In this document: positions 36,212 through 45,800 of the stretch, piece by piece
Layout of the letters: each line of letters opens with the position of its first letter
Position numbering within the stretch: position 1 is the first letter of the stretch
Origin: Archangium violaceum
GTDB taxonomy: Bacteria; Myxococcota; Myxococcia; Myxococcales; Myxococcaceae
Length of the DNA stretch: 64,000 nucleotides
Direction of reading: 5' to 3'
Assembly: GCF_016887565.1 (NCBI RefSeq)
Contig: NZ_CP069396.1
Location: forward strand, 2,383,001-2,447,000
Program-made: the position numbers and the translations under genes
The notes under the pieces: generated by a model
What the model saw: the letters and a program-made list of their open reading frames with translations, nothing else
The model's database searches: none
Told to the model about the DNA's origin: nothing

Positions 36212-38137
36212 TCAGGAGGCGTCGGCGGGGTCGGGCCACTCCCAGGCGGAGCGGTAGCCACCGCCCTCCTGGGTGGACTCGATGAAGCGTGAGTAGAAGG
36301 GGTGGCCGCTGAGGGTGGCGGAGTCGCCCACCACGAAGAGGTGCCGGCGGGCGCGGGTGAGAGCCACGTTGATGCGGCGCAGGTCGGTGAGGAAGCCGAG
36401 CTGACCCTCGGAGTTGGAGCGGGTGAGGGAGACGAGGATGGCGTCCTTCTCGCGGCCCTGGAAGGCGTCGACGGTGTCCACCTCGATGTCGGGGGAGAGC
36501 GGCTCCACGCGCTCGCGCAGGGCGTGGGCCTGGGCGCGGTAGGGGGTGATGACGGCGAGCTCGCGAGGGGCGAGCCCGGCGGCGAGCAGCTCCTTCACGC
36601 GGGCGATGACGAGGTCGGCCTCGCCGCGGTTGAAGAGGCTGCCGGTGTCCTGCTCCAGCTCCTCGTCGAAGCCCTTGCCGGCGGTGTCGAGGAAGAGGAC
36701 GGGAGGGGCGTCGACGCTGGTGGCCTCCGGGGGAAGCACGTCCGCGAGGGTGCGGTCGGCGACGCTGGGGTGGGCGCGCAGCTCGCCGCCGTACATCTCC
36801 TGGGAGGGGAAGGACATGATGGCGGTGTTCATCCGGTACTGCTCGCGGAGCATGCGCTTGACGCCCTCGCCGTGGTCGGCGAGCAGACGCTCGAAGAGGC
36901 TGACGGCGAGACCCTGCTTCGCGGCCTCCTGGGAGAGGACGGTGGGAGGGAGCTGCTGGGGGTCTCCGGCGAGGATGACCTTGGGGGCGCGGAGGAAGCC
37001 GAGCAGGGCGAGGGGCTCGGTGGCCTGGGTGGCCTCGTCGAGCAGGGCGAGGTCGAACTCCTCGTGGGAGAGCACGCCGGACTCGAGGCTGGCGAGGGTG
37101 ACGCAGACGACGTGGGCGCGTTCCAGGACGGAGCGGAGGGCCTTGCGCTCGAGGGCGCGGGCCTCGTCGAGGAGGCTCTTGGCCTCGGAGGTGGAGGCGC
37201 GGGCGTTGGCGAAGCGGGCGCTGCTGCGGCCCTGGGTGCGTTGGCGGCGGGCGTAGCCGAGGAGGGAGAAGGCCTCGTCGAAGAGCTCGCGGGAGAGGAC
37301 GCGGTCGGGGTGGTCCTCGACGACGAGGTCCAGCGTGTGCTCCTGGAGGCGGGGCGTGACGCGGGCGGGGTGTCCGACGCGGATGGCGCGCAGGCCCTTG
37401 TCGAGACAGAGGTCGGTGAGGTGGTCGACGGCGGCGTTGCTGGCGGCGGTGCACAGCAGACGCTGGCCGTTGGAGACGGCCTGGGCGGCGACCTCGGCGA
37501 GCACGGTGCTCTTGCCGGTGCCGGGAGGGCCGTGGACGAGGAAGAAGTCCTCTGCGGCGAGGGCGCGGGCGACGGCGTCCTGCTGCTCGGGGTTGAGGGG
37601 GCGGGTGGGGGAGAACTCGCGGAGGGAGTCGAAGCGGGGATGCTCGTTGCCAAGGAGGACCTCGCGCTTGCGGCGGGCGGCGCCCTTGTCGAGCGCCTTC
37701 ACCCGGGCGAGGCCAGCGCGGACGCGCTCGAAGGTGACGTCGTTGGGGACGCGGTCGAGGCGCAGCAGCCCCTCGTGGACGAAGGGAGGGGGAGCGCGGT
37801 CGAAGGCGAGCTGGACGCGGGTGGCGGTGGCGCGGGAGACGAGGGCGCGAGCGGGCTCCTTGATTTCGGAGCGGCGGGGGAAGACGGCGACCTGGTCGCC
37901 GTTGTCGAGGCGGGCGGGGAAGCGGGCCCTGTCTTTGCGGGCGAGCGTCACCAGGACGCGGCCGCCGAGGCCGACCTCCTCCTCGATGCTCTCGAGGTCG
38001 AGGAAGGAGAGGCCCTGCTCGGCGCGCTGCTGGAGGGACATGCCCTCGGCGAGGGCTTCCATACGGGCGCGCTCGGCCTCGCGCTCGAGGGCGAGGAGGC
38101 GGCCAAGGGAGTCGAAGAAGGAGACGTCGCGAGGCAT
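36212..38137 (-). CDS. SF1 helicase (IGHMBP2/Upf1-like, AAA_11/AAA_12)
   Basis: 641 residues. Motifs in order: Walker A VHGPPGTGKST near residue 214, motif II LLDEATQATEPLAL (DEAT in place of DEAA/DEAD), motif III AGDPQQLPPT, motif IV region LREQYRMN, motif V VDTVDAFQGREKD and motif VI VALTRARRHL. A 5'-3' RNA/DNA helicase role is likely. The N-terminal ~170 residues form an Upf1-like beta-barrel region. The start MPRDVSFFDS is chosen as the first Met of the conserved-looking region. The binding site is poor, and an in-frame ATG at 38173 is possible. Confidence 0.88.
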   Translation of the reverse strand: MPRDVSFFDSLGRLLALEREAERARMEALAEGMSLQQRAEQGLSFLDLESIEEEVGLGGRVLVTLARKDRARFPARLDNGDQVAVFPRRSEIKEPARALVSRATATRVQLAFDRAPPPFVHEGLLRLDRVPNDVTFERVRAGLARVKALDKGAARRKREVLLGNEHPRFDSLREFSPTRPLNPEQQDAVARALAAEDFFLVHGPPGTGKSTVLAEVAAQAVSNGQRLLCTAASNAAVDHLTDLCLDKGLRAIRVGHPARVTPRLQEHTLDLVVEDHPDRVLSRELFDEAFSLLGYARRQRTQGRSSARFANARASTSEAKSLLDEARALERKALRSVLERAHVVCVTLASLESGVLSHEEFDLALLDEATQATEPLALLGFLRAPKVILAGDPQQLPPTVLSQEAAKQGLAVSLFERLLADHGEGVKRMLREQYRMNTAIMSFPSQEMYGGELRAHPSVADRTLADVLPPEATSVDAPPVLFLDTAGKGFDEELEQDTGSLFNRGEADLVIARVKELLAAGLAPRELAVITPYRAQAHALRERVEPLSPDIEVDTVDAFQGREKDAILVSLTRSNSEGQLGFLTDLRRINVALTRARRHLFVVGDSATLSGHPFYSRFIESTQEGGGYRSAWEWPDPADAS

Positions 38138-38466
38138 GGAGGGGGGTTTATGCCACGCGGGAGCCCCCTGCATGCGGGCATGTGAGGCCGGGCGCTCGCC
38201 AGACAACGCTGGCGGGAACGAGTATTCCGAGTACGGCGAGGTGTCCCGGATGAACACGATGTCCGCGGGGCACTGACACGTCGATGACGTGTCAGTAATG
38301 CCTTTTGACGTGTCAGAGGAGCCGAAAATAGGCATCAAGGACTTGAACTGGGCGTGTCAGAACGCACGTCCCCGCCTGTCAGCGGGTTGATCACCCTCCT
38401 TGCTCCTCGGTTTCACATGCGTGCTACCTGTGGAAGGGGCGTGGAGGTGCTCCCTCGGCGAGCTAC
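38138..38466. other. Intergenic region with repeated GACGTGTCAG motifs
   Basis: 329 bases between the helicase start (minus) and the next plausible plus-strand gene. Apart from the palindrome and its direct copies at 38272-38360, listed separately, I see no gene. A plus-strand frame from 38354 is open, but its first 130 codons look like out-of-frame sequence. Confidence 0.5.
38272..38296. promoter_or_regulatory. Perfect 11-bp palindrome ACTGACACGTC-GAT-GACGTGTCAGT with further direct copies
   Basis: Arms at 38272-38282 and 38286-38296 with a 3-base centre. GACGTGTCAG recurs at 38307-38316 (21 bases, two helical turns, after the right arm) and GCGTGTCAG at 38352-38360. The layout looks like a multi-site operator. 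It lies 135 bases ahead of the helicase start. Confidence 0.5.
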
Positions 38467-38700
38467 ATGGCTACCCTTGCGAGCTGCCGTCCATGGAATA
38501 GCAATTACGGGTGGAGCTTCTTCAAGCCCAACAATGGGGTGGACTACTATCGCGGAACATTCAAGGACGCCGTGGTCACCCCCTCCACCTGGGCGGTCTA
38601 CGCCGACTTCGGCTCAGCGGTTGTCTCCTCGAAGGCGGACTACGATTCCTTCGTCGCCAATACCAAGTTGTCCGGCTCATGCGGCGAATGCCTGCACTGA
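38467..38700 (+). CDS. Small hypothetical protein or C-terminal fragment
   Basis: 77 residues with unusually balanced composition for shadow sequence (NYGWSFFKPNNGVDYYRG, WAVYADFGSAVVSS) and a Cys-rich end (GSCGECLH). The frame remains open upstream of the ATG with no ribosome-binding site. It may therefore be the C-terminal remainder of a larger, decayed secreted protein rather than a complete gene. Family not recognised. Confidence 0.4.
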   Translation: MATLASCRPWNSNYGWSFFKPNNGVDYYRGTFKDAVVTPSTWAVYADFGSAVVSSKADYDSFVANTKLSGSCGECLH

Positions 38701-38776
38701 GAGGGGTTGGCATTTCCTGCTGCCAGACCCTGCGCCCTGGGGTGGCGCCCGCGCCGGGGTCAGGCTCGCACCTACC

Positions 38777-38938
38777 GTGGGCACTCTGATGGTCTCCGCG
38801 AGCGAGCTCGACCCGGACGGAGCCCGGTTGCTCCTCCAGGCCTCCCTGACGAGGCACAGCGTCATCGTCGGCGGTGACGGTCCTGGAGTGGAACGGCTGC
38901 GCGAGGCCTTCGTCGAGCTGGGAATTCCCTGGGAGTAG
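38777..38938 (+). CDS. Very small hypothetical protein
   Basis: A 53-residue product from GTG 38777 (or 49 from ATG 38789), with sequence such as ASELDPDGARLLLQASLTRH and GPGVERLREAFVELGIPWE. The regular hydrophobic spacing suggests an alpha/beta mini-domain and real coding. No clear ribosome-binding site; family unknown. Confidence 0.35.
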   Translation: MGTLMVSASELDPDGARLLLQASLTRHSVIVGGDGPGVERLREAFVELGIPWE

Positions 38939-39079
38939 CAGCTCCAGGACCACCGGCGGGGACGAGGTCGGCGCGACCCCGAGGGGAACCAGCCTCGGTG
39001 ACCGGCTCCTCTGCCGGTTGCCCCGCGGAGGACCGGCTTTTCCCTTCACCTTCGAGCGCGGGAATGATCGCCGCCCGAG

Positions 39080-41245
39080 GTGAGGGTTCTCAGGCCTCCA
39101 CACTGCTTCAGGAGGCCTGTTCGTTTGTCGAGAATATCCGCGCTGTTGTTGGGACTTTGCTTCGTGTTGACGTCGGCTGCTCGGGCCGCGCCCCCGCCGC
39201 TCCCGAAACCTGGGGGCGCCCGGCTGGATTTCGTCCCGGGCCAGGTGATCGTCAAGTTCAAGACGCAGGCAGCGGCGACGGCACTGAAGAGTGGCAGGGC
39301 CGCGCTCGCGAACGCGCGGCTCGAGAGTCTTCAAGGCCTTCCGTTCGGGATGGATGTGTTGCGCTTCGCCCCCACCACGAAGGGGAGCCTCGTCGATGAC
39401 TCCGCCGCGACGTGGGAGGTGATCGCGCAGCTGAGGTCCCGGCCGGACGTGGAATTCGCCCACCCCAACTACCGCTTCCAGTTCTCGGCCGTGCCGAACG
39501 ACCCCCTGTACCCGCGGCAGTGGCATTACCCGCTGATCCAGCTGCCGCGGGCCTGGGATCTCACCACGGGCACCGCCGGGATTCGCATCGCGCTCCTCGA
39601 CTCCGGGAGGACCAACCATCCCGACCTCGCGGGCAGGTGGGTGCAGGGACTGGAGTTCGATGCCGCGGATCAGGACGGGAACGCGCAAGACGATGGCTAC
39701 ATCCCCGCCGGCTCCTGGTCGCGCGTGTTCTGGCGGCATGGCACGCATGTGGCGGGCATCGTCGCCGGGGCTTCCAACAATCAGCAGGGCAGCGCGGGAG
39801 TGTGCTGGGGTTGCCAGGTGTTGCCGGTCAAGGTCTCGGGACGTGAGAGCATCACCCTGGACTCGCTGGTCCGAGGCATCAACTGGGCGGTCGCCAATGG
39901 CGCTCGGGTCATCAACATGAGCCTGGAGCTTGGCACGGCCTGCACCGTCCAGGAAATGGCGGGGCTGCGCACCGCGGTGTCCGTGGCGATCGCGAACAAC
40001 GTCACGGTCGTCGTGGCGGCGGGCAATCAAGCCGTGGATGCCGCCAATACCTCGCCGGCGTCGTGTCCGGGAGTCATCGCGGTGGCGGCGACGACCCGTA
40101 CCAACGCACTGGCCCCGTACAGCAACTTCGGAGCGGTGACCCTCGCGGCCCCCGGTGGTGGAGGCACCCACGATCCTCGGGGACCCATGGATGGGTATGG
40201 AACTGGGATTGACTGTCCCGAGGATCCACCCAGCTTCTTCAGCACCTCGGTCGAAGGTGCGGTCTCCGCCTGGACCACGTCCCCCACCAGCAACGACGCC
40301 TCTTGCTATCGCTACCTGTCAGGGACCTCGATGGCGGCCCCTCACGTCTCGGGAGTGGTGGGGCTGATGTTGTCGGTGAATCCGAACCTGCGCCCGGCGG
40401 ACATCACCCAGCTCCTGCGCACGACGGCCCAGCCCCTGGCCGGGTGTGGGGGCCGCTGCGGCGCCGGATTGGTGAATGCCTTCGCGGCGGTCCAGGCGGC
40501 CCGGGAGCAGGCGGGCCCCTGTGGTTGGGCTCCGGCGGGTCAGGCCTGCACCTTCGACTCGCTCTCCCACTACGTGAACAGCGCGGGAGTCTTCGAGGAG
40601 ACGGTGGTGGCCTATGGGCGGATGTGGAAGTTCAATCTCGCCGGGCAGCGGATCGGCAGCCCGGTCGATCTGCGAAGCATCCCCCGGTACGCCAACGGGC
40701 CCTGCGCCTGGGCTCCCGCGGGTCAGCCCTGCCGGTTCGAGACATCGACCACGCTCGATTACCCGGGGATTGGCTACGTCGAGTCGGTGGGCGCCTACGG
40801 CCGTTACTGGAACTTCGACGCCTGGGGCAATGTGTGGGCGGGCTCCGGGAGCGATCTGCGGAGCGTGTCCCGGTACGCCCAGGGGCCCTGCCGGCTCACT
40901 GCCGGAACGAGCTGCAGGATGGACACCCGGAACCTGGTCGATTACCCGGGTTGGGGGCTGATCGAGTCGATCAACGGCTATGGCCGCTACTGGATCTTCA
41001 ATGCGGCCGGGACTCAACTCGAGGAGGGAGATCTGCGAGCGGTCCCGCGTTATGCGAACGGGCCCTGTGCCTGGGCTCCCGCGGGACAGGCGTGCGTCTT
41101 CGACACGCGCGAGCTGGCGGTCGTGCCCGGGCAGGGGCTCGTCGAGACCATCACCGCCTATGGCCGCTACTGGGAGTTCGACGCGGCCAACAATCCACGC
41201 CCGGGCTCGGGTGCCCTGCTGAGCAGCATACCGCGCTTCCGGTGA
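39080..41245 (+). CDS. Secreted S8 (subtilisin-like) serine protease with C-terminal repeats
   Basis: 721 residues, GTG start, signal peptide ending SAARA near residue 36. An inhibitor-like prodomain (VPGQVIVKFKTQ) covers about 50-130. The catalytic triad is Asp174 (ALLDSGRTNHPDL), His220 (RHGTHVAGIVAG) and Ser417 (LSGTSMAAPHVSG), with the oxyanion Asn in AAGNQ. Residues from about 475 consist of four repeats of the form 'GPC.WAPAGQ.C.F......V.....AYGRYW.F', each with paired Cys. They are probably a binding or surface-targeting module. Likely exported for prey or protein digestion. Confidence 0.93.
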   Translation: MRVLRPPHCFRRPVRLSRISALLLGLCFVLTSAARAAPPPLPKPGGARLDFVPGQVIVKFKTQAAATALKSGRAALANARLESLQGLPFGMDVLRFAPTTKGSLVDDSAATWEVIAQLRSRPDVEFAHPNYRFQFSAVPNDPLYPRQWHYPLIQLPRAWDLTTGTAGIRIALLDSGRTNHPDLAGRWVQGLEFDAADQDGNAQDDGYIPAGSWSRVFWRHGTHVAGIVAGASNNQQGSAGVCWGCQVLPVKVSGRESITLDSLVRGINWAVANGARVINMSLELGTACTVQEMAGLRTAVSVAIANNVTVVVAAGNQAVDAANTSPASCPGVIAVAATTRTNALAPYSNFGAVTLAAPGGGGTHDPRGPMDGYGTGIDCPEDPPSFFSTSVEGAVSAWTTSPTSNDASCYRYLSGTSMAAPHVSGVVGLMLSVNPNLRPADITQLLRTTAQPLAGCGGRCGAGLVNAFAAVQAAREQAGPCGWAPAGQACTFDSLSHYVNSAGVFEETVVAYGRMWKFNLAGQRIGSPVDLRSIPRYANGPCAWAPAGQPCRFETSTTLDYPGIGYVESVGAYGRYWNFDAWGNVWAGSGSDLRSVSRYAQGPCRLTAGTSCRMDTRNLVDYPGWGLIESINGYGRYWIFNAAGTQLEEGDLRAVPRYANGPCAWAPAGQACVFDTRELAVVPGQGLVETITAYGRYWEFDAANNPRPGSGALLSSIPRFR

Positions 41246-41250
41246 GCACC

Positions 41251-41430
41251 AGGTGCCGGGGCCGCAATGCACCGTGGCCCCGGCGCCGCAGCTCGTCCTC
41301 GAACTCCTTGTAGATGTTGCGGCCGGGCTGCTGCTCGAGCCCGTAGACCGCGAGGTCGAGGAACAGCGGGTCCTTCACGCCGGCCCACCAGCGGGGCAGT
41401 GCATTTCGCGGTGGTAAGACTGTTCTCTCC
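41251..41430 (-). pseudogene. Possible C-terminal gene fragment
   Basis: A minus-strand frame without start signal reads ALPRWWAGVKDPLFLDLAV followed by YGLEQQPGRNIYKEFEDELR, which has the composition of genuine protein. It is short, flanked by the protease gene and the ankyrin gene, and has no own promoter or start. I take it as a decayed tail of an unidentified gene; it could equally be chance. Confidence 0.25.
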
Positions 41431-41458
41431 GGCCATCCTCCCAGGCGACAATGGCGTC

Positions 41459-42772
41459 ATGCGTGCATTCCCCAGGTCGTCCTTCGTGTGCCAGGTACTC
41501 GGGCTCGTGCTGCTGGGCTTGGGAGGGCTGGCGCACGCACAGCTTCCTGGCGATTCAATTGGAATACTGCTGGCGCCTCGCTTGGACGAGGATGCGCGGC
41601 ACTCGTATGCCGTGCACTGCGACCCGCATGGCTTCCTGCACATCCTCAGGAAAGAGGCCTTCCCAGCGGTGGACGAATGCGAGCTGGTGGTGGCAAGGGT
41701 CGTGGCGGTGCATGACGAGGGAGCGACGCACGCCGAGCCCTCCACGGTGCTTCTCCAGGTGGAGGAGGTGCTCACGGGGGACATCACCCCCGGCGTCGTC
41801 CAGGCTGTATGGAGCGAACACCTGCACCTGATGTGCGAGGTGGGGGAAGAGGAAGGAATCAGGCGCTGGAAGGCCACGAGCCAGCGGGGACCCGAGGTGG
41901 GAGCGCGCTTCCTCTTGGCTGGCGGCTTCAATCGCAGCCGGCGCTGGTTCATGACCGTGCCCGAGCTGCGCCTGCCCTTTACCCCCGAGCGTCATCGGGC
42001 ACTGCTCGCCCAGGTGAAGCAGGAACAACGGGAGTGGACACGTCAATACAAGGAAGCGGTCGCCTCCCGCCGGGCCGAAGCGCGGGCCGCCGTGCGCGAT
42101 GACGAGCTGTTGGCGGCGGTGGCGGAGAAGGATGTCGTCCGTGTGCGCTCGCTGCTGCGAGAGGGGGTACGGCCCGTGGCTCACACCGGGTCGGGAACTC
42201 CCGCGCTGCATGTGGCGGCGAGCCTGGGCACGGTGGAAGTGATTCGGGCCCTGTTGGAAGCGGGTGCCCTGGTGGAGACGAAGGAGCCCGAAGTGTTGTT
42301 GCGGACGGCGCTGGGTCTGGCCGCCGATGAGGGGAAGGTCGAGGCCGTCGAATTGCTGCTCGCCCACGGCGCCAATCCCAGTCTCCTCTCCTGGCCTCAT
42401 ACTCCCGTGCTGCTACGTCCCGCGATGAGCGGGCACTGCGCCGTGGTGAAGGCGCTCCTGGCTCGCGGCGCCCAGGCACGCCAGTCGGACCAGCATGGCA
42501 GCACTCCTCTGGAGGTGGCGGCGCGTAGCGGGCACCTCGCCTGTGTCATCGCGCTGCTCGAGGCTGGCGCCGAGCCCAACCAGGCCAATAACTTCGGATG
42601 GCGGCCGGTGGATTACGCCATCGAGCACCCGGCGGTGCTCGAACAGTTGCTCCGGGCGGGCGCCAATCCCCATGCACACGACCCGGAAGGTGGCACGCCG
42701 CTGAAGAGGGCGAGGGACAGGCGCCTCACCGACAGCGTGCGGCTGCTCGAGGAGGCAGGGGCTACTCAATAG
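41459..42772 (+). CDS. Secreted ankyrin-repeat protein
   Basis: 437 residues with a signal peptide (MRAFPRSSFVCQVLGLVLL to AHA-Q, about residue 28). A ~200-residue N-terminal region of unknown fold follows. Residues from about 220 hold six ankyrin repeats with the usual 'G.TPLH.AA..G....V..LL..GA' signature (HGSTPLEVAARSGHLACVI, GTPALHVAASLGTVEVIRA). A protein-binding role in the periplasm or outside the cell is likely. Confidence 0.82.
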   Translation: MRAFPRSSFVCQVLGLVLLGLGGLAHAQLPGDSIGILLAPRLDEDARHSYAVHCDPHGFLHILRKEAFPAVDECELVVARVVAVHDEGATHAEPSTVLLQVEEVLTGDITPGVVQAVWSEHLHLMCEVGEEEGIRRWKATSQRGPEVGARFLLAGGFNRSRRWFMTVPELRLPFTPERHRALLAQVKQEQREWTRQYKEAVASRRAEARAAVRDDELLAAVAEKDVVRVRSLLREGVRPVAHTGSGTPALHVAASLGTVEVIRALLEAGALVETKEPEVLLRTALGLAADEGKVEAVELLLAHGANPSLLSWPHTPVLLRPAMSGHCAVVKALLARGAQARQSDQHGSTPLEVAARSGHLACVIALLEAGAEPNQANNFGWRPVDYAIEHPAVLEQLLRAGANPHAHDPEGGTPLKRARDRRLTDSVRLLEEAGATQ

Positions 42773-42835
42773 GCAGGCCCTGCGCCTCGCCATGGCCAGC
42801 GCCGGGCGGGGGCGCTTACTGGAAGGCCGCGCTGC

Positions 42836-45800
42836 TCACGACGACGCGCGGGGACTCCCTTCGGAGGTGAGCGGAAGCTCCAGCGTGGCCACGGCGCCCT
42901 GGCCGAGGCCCTCGCTCTCCAGGGTGAGGCGACCCTTGAGCATCTGCGCCACCAGTGCGCTCGAGTGCAGCCCGAAGCCGTGGCCGTCCTTGCGCGTGGT
43001 GAAGCCGTGGACGAACAGGCTGTCCATCAGCTCCGGCGCGATGCCTACCCCATCATCCGCCACCTGGATGCGCGCCACGTTCCCCACCGCCGTCAGCCTC
43101 ACCCAGAGGTTGCGCCGGCCCTCGGGCACTTCGTCCAGCGCGTGTTTGGCGTTGCTCAGCAGGTTGATGAGGATTTGCAGCACCTTGTGCTTGTCCACCT
43201 TCACCGGGGGCACCTCCGACAGCTCCCGGTGGACGGTGACGCCGTGACGTCGCAGCGACTCCATCTGGATGCGCAGCGCGTCGTCGACGAGCTGGGACAG
43301 CTCGCACTCCTCCGTCATCAGCACGTTGCGCGCATACGTCTGCTGCACCTGGACGATGGCGCGGATGTGCTCGATGTGCCGGTTCATCACCGCCATGTCC
43401 TCCTGCAGGCGTGTCTGCTCGCGCATCAGCTCGTCGCCGAGCGCCACCAGGTATTCTGGCAGCTGGCTGCCCCGCGGATCCTCCGTCAGGAAGTCCGCCA
43501 ACGCCCCCCGATGCTCCAGCAGCAGGGCTCCGGTCTGCCCCACCCGGCCCACTCGCAGGGCGCCCACGGCCTTGCTCATCATCTCCATGTTGACGACGGC
43601 GCTGGTGAGCACATTGCCCACGTTGTGCAGCACGTTGGAGGCCACCTCCGCCATGCCCACCTCGCGCGCGGTGTCCACCAGGCGCGCCTGGGCCTGTTTG
43701 AGCTCGCGCGTGCGCTCCTCCACCCGCCGCTCCAGCTCGTCGTTGGCCCGGTGCAGCTCCGTCCGGGCGCGCTGCACGTCCGCGTACAGCCGCGCGTTCT
43801 CGATGGAGATGGCCGCCTGGGAGGCGAGGTGTCCCAGCAGCGCCAGGCGCGCCGGACTGAAGGCGTTGGTGGCCAGGTCGTTCTCCAGGTACAGGGCCCC
43901 GGAGAATTGCTCCTGCCTCATCAGGGGCAGGCACAACACCGAGCGGGCTCCGCCGCGCGCCAGCCAGGCATCGGCGGAGAACGCATGGGGCTGGGAGGCA
44001 TCGCCGATGAGCACGTGTTCCCGCGTGCGCCGGACATAGGCGAGGAGTGTCCACGGCAGCTCGTGGTGGCCTGCCTCGTCCGAGGCCACCAGGGCGCCCT
44101 CCGGCGAGAGCTGGAAGAGGGCCGCCACCGAGAGCGCGTCCCCGTCGGGCAGCAGCAGGGCGCCTCGCTGCGCGCCCGCGTTCTCCATCGCCGCCCGCAT
44201 CAGTGCCGTCACCAGGCGCTCCAGCTCGATCTCACCCGAGACGGCCTGCTGCGCCTTGACCACCGTGAGCGCGTCGATGTGGGTGGAGTCCGTGCTGCTG
44301 GTGGTCAGCGTGTCCTGGGGAGACTGGGTGGACGTGAGCTCTGGCCACTGGGACTCCAGGTGCTGGACCTTGGCCCGCGCTCCCCACCGCTGGTATGCCG
44401 CCCGGGCTTCGCGCGCGAAGGCATGAGCGACGATGGGCGCCTCGCGCGTGCGCCAGAACTTCGCCGCGAGCTCACTGGCCAGTCCCAGGTACTGGGTGGC
44501 TCCGTTCTCCCGGGCCGAGCGGATGGCCTGCTCGTAGGCCCGTGTCGCGTCCTCCGAGCGCCCCAGGAGCCGGGCCCGCTCCGCGAAGACGAGCCGCTCG
44601 AGCGCGCGGAAGTTCTCGGGGCACAGCTCCGCCCATTCGGCGAGCTGTTGGTGGTGATGCTCGATGGCCACGAGCCACTCCCGCTGCTGCTCGGGCGTGG
44701 CCCCCTCGAAGCACGCGGCCAGGGTCAGGGCGCGGTAGAAGTGGCCTTCGCGGGCATTGAGGGTGCCGAAGCAGGACCACAACAACCCGGCCGTCTTGTC
44801 CGCCGCTTCTCGGGCTTCCGCATAGTCGCCGCACATGAAGCGCGACTGCATCTTGTGGATCCAGTAATGGCAGCGCGTGCCGCCGAGCCGCTCGGGCGTC
44901 ATCCGCGCCTCGCAGGCCCGTTCGTCGAAGCCCTCCCCGCTCAGGGTGGAGAACGACAGGGAGTGGCCACGCAGCTGTTGCACGTAGCGCTGACTCACGA
45001 GGAGCGCCTCCTGGGGATCCACGAAGCCCGTCTTGCGCAGGAACTCGTCGCGCACGAGCGACTCCTGGTGGACCTCGTCCAGGGCGTGCCCCATGGCCAG
45101 GCGGTTGGTGACGAGATAGACGCTGCAATAGGTAGCGGGTGCGATGTCGCCCACTTGAAGCGCATACCGCAGGCCGTCGAGGAGCATCTCCTGCGCGCGG
45201 GGGAGGGGCTGGACCCAGTAGCTGCTGAACTGCATGCCGAGCAGCACATCCCCTCGGTAGGCGGACAGATGGTAGCGCTCGACGAATGCGAGGGCGAGCC
45301 GTGCGAAGGCAAAGCCTTCCCGGTAGCGCTTGAAGAACGAGCCGGTGATGACGCCGAACCAGGTGTACCCGGGCACGGCGGCGTCCACGATGCCGTGGCG
45401 CAGGGTGAGGGAGACAATCCGGCTCAGGATGATGATGAGCAGGTTCGGGTCGGAGGAGTAGGCGCCGGGGAAGAGCTTGAAGAGGGCGACGACGGCCATC
45501 TTCATGTCCGGGTCGGTCATGAGGGGCAACTCGAGGAGGCTCTCGATGGGACGCTGCCCCAACAGGGCCCAGGCCTCCTCATGGGCGGCCACGGCCTCCT
45601 CCCAGGTGGGTTGCCGCGGGACGGGCATGCCCAGCAGCTCCAGGCACTCCCGGAGGCAGCTCATGCCCTCCAGGAACGCACCCGTGGCGAAGTGGATGTC
45701 CTGGGTCAGCAGGTAGAGGGCCACGGTGTCCGCGCGGGTGCGTGTCCGGGGGCGCAGCTCCTCGAGTTGGCGCTGGGCCTCGGAGGGCGAGCCGCTCATG

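Noticed and set aside
36302-38185. A 627-codon plus-strand frame
   Set aside because: Antisense to the SF1 helicase; extremely Gly/Glu/Ala/Val-rich.
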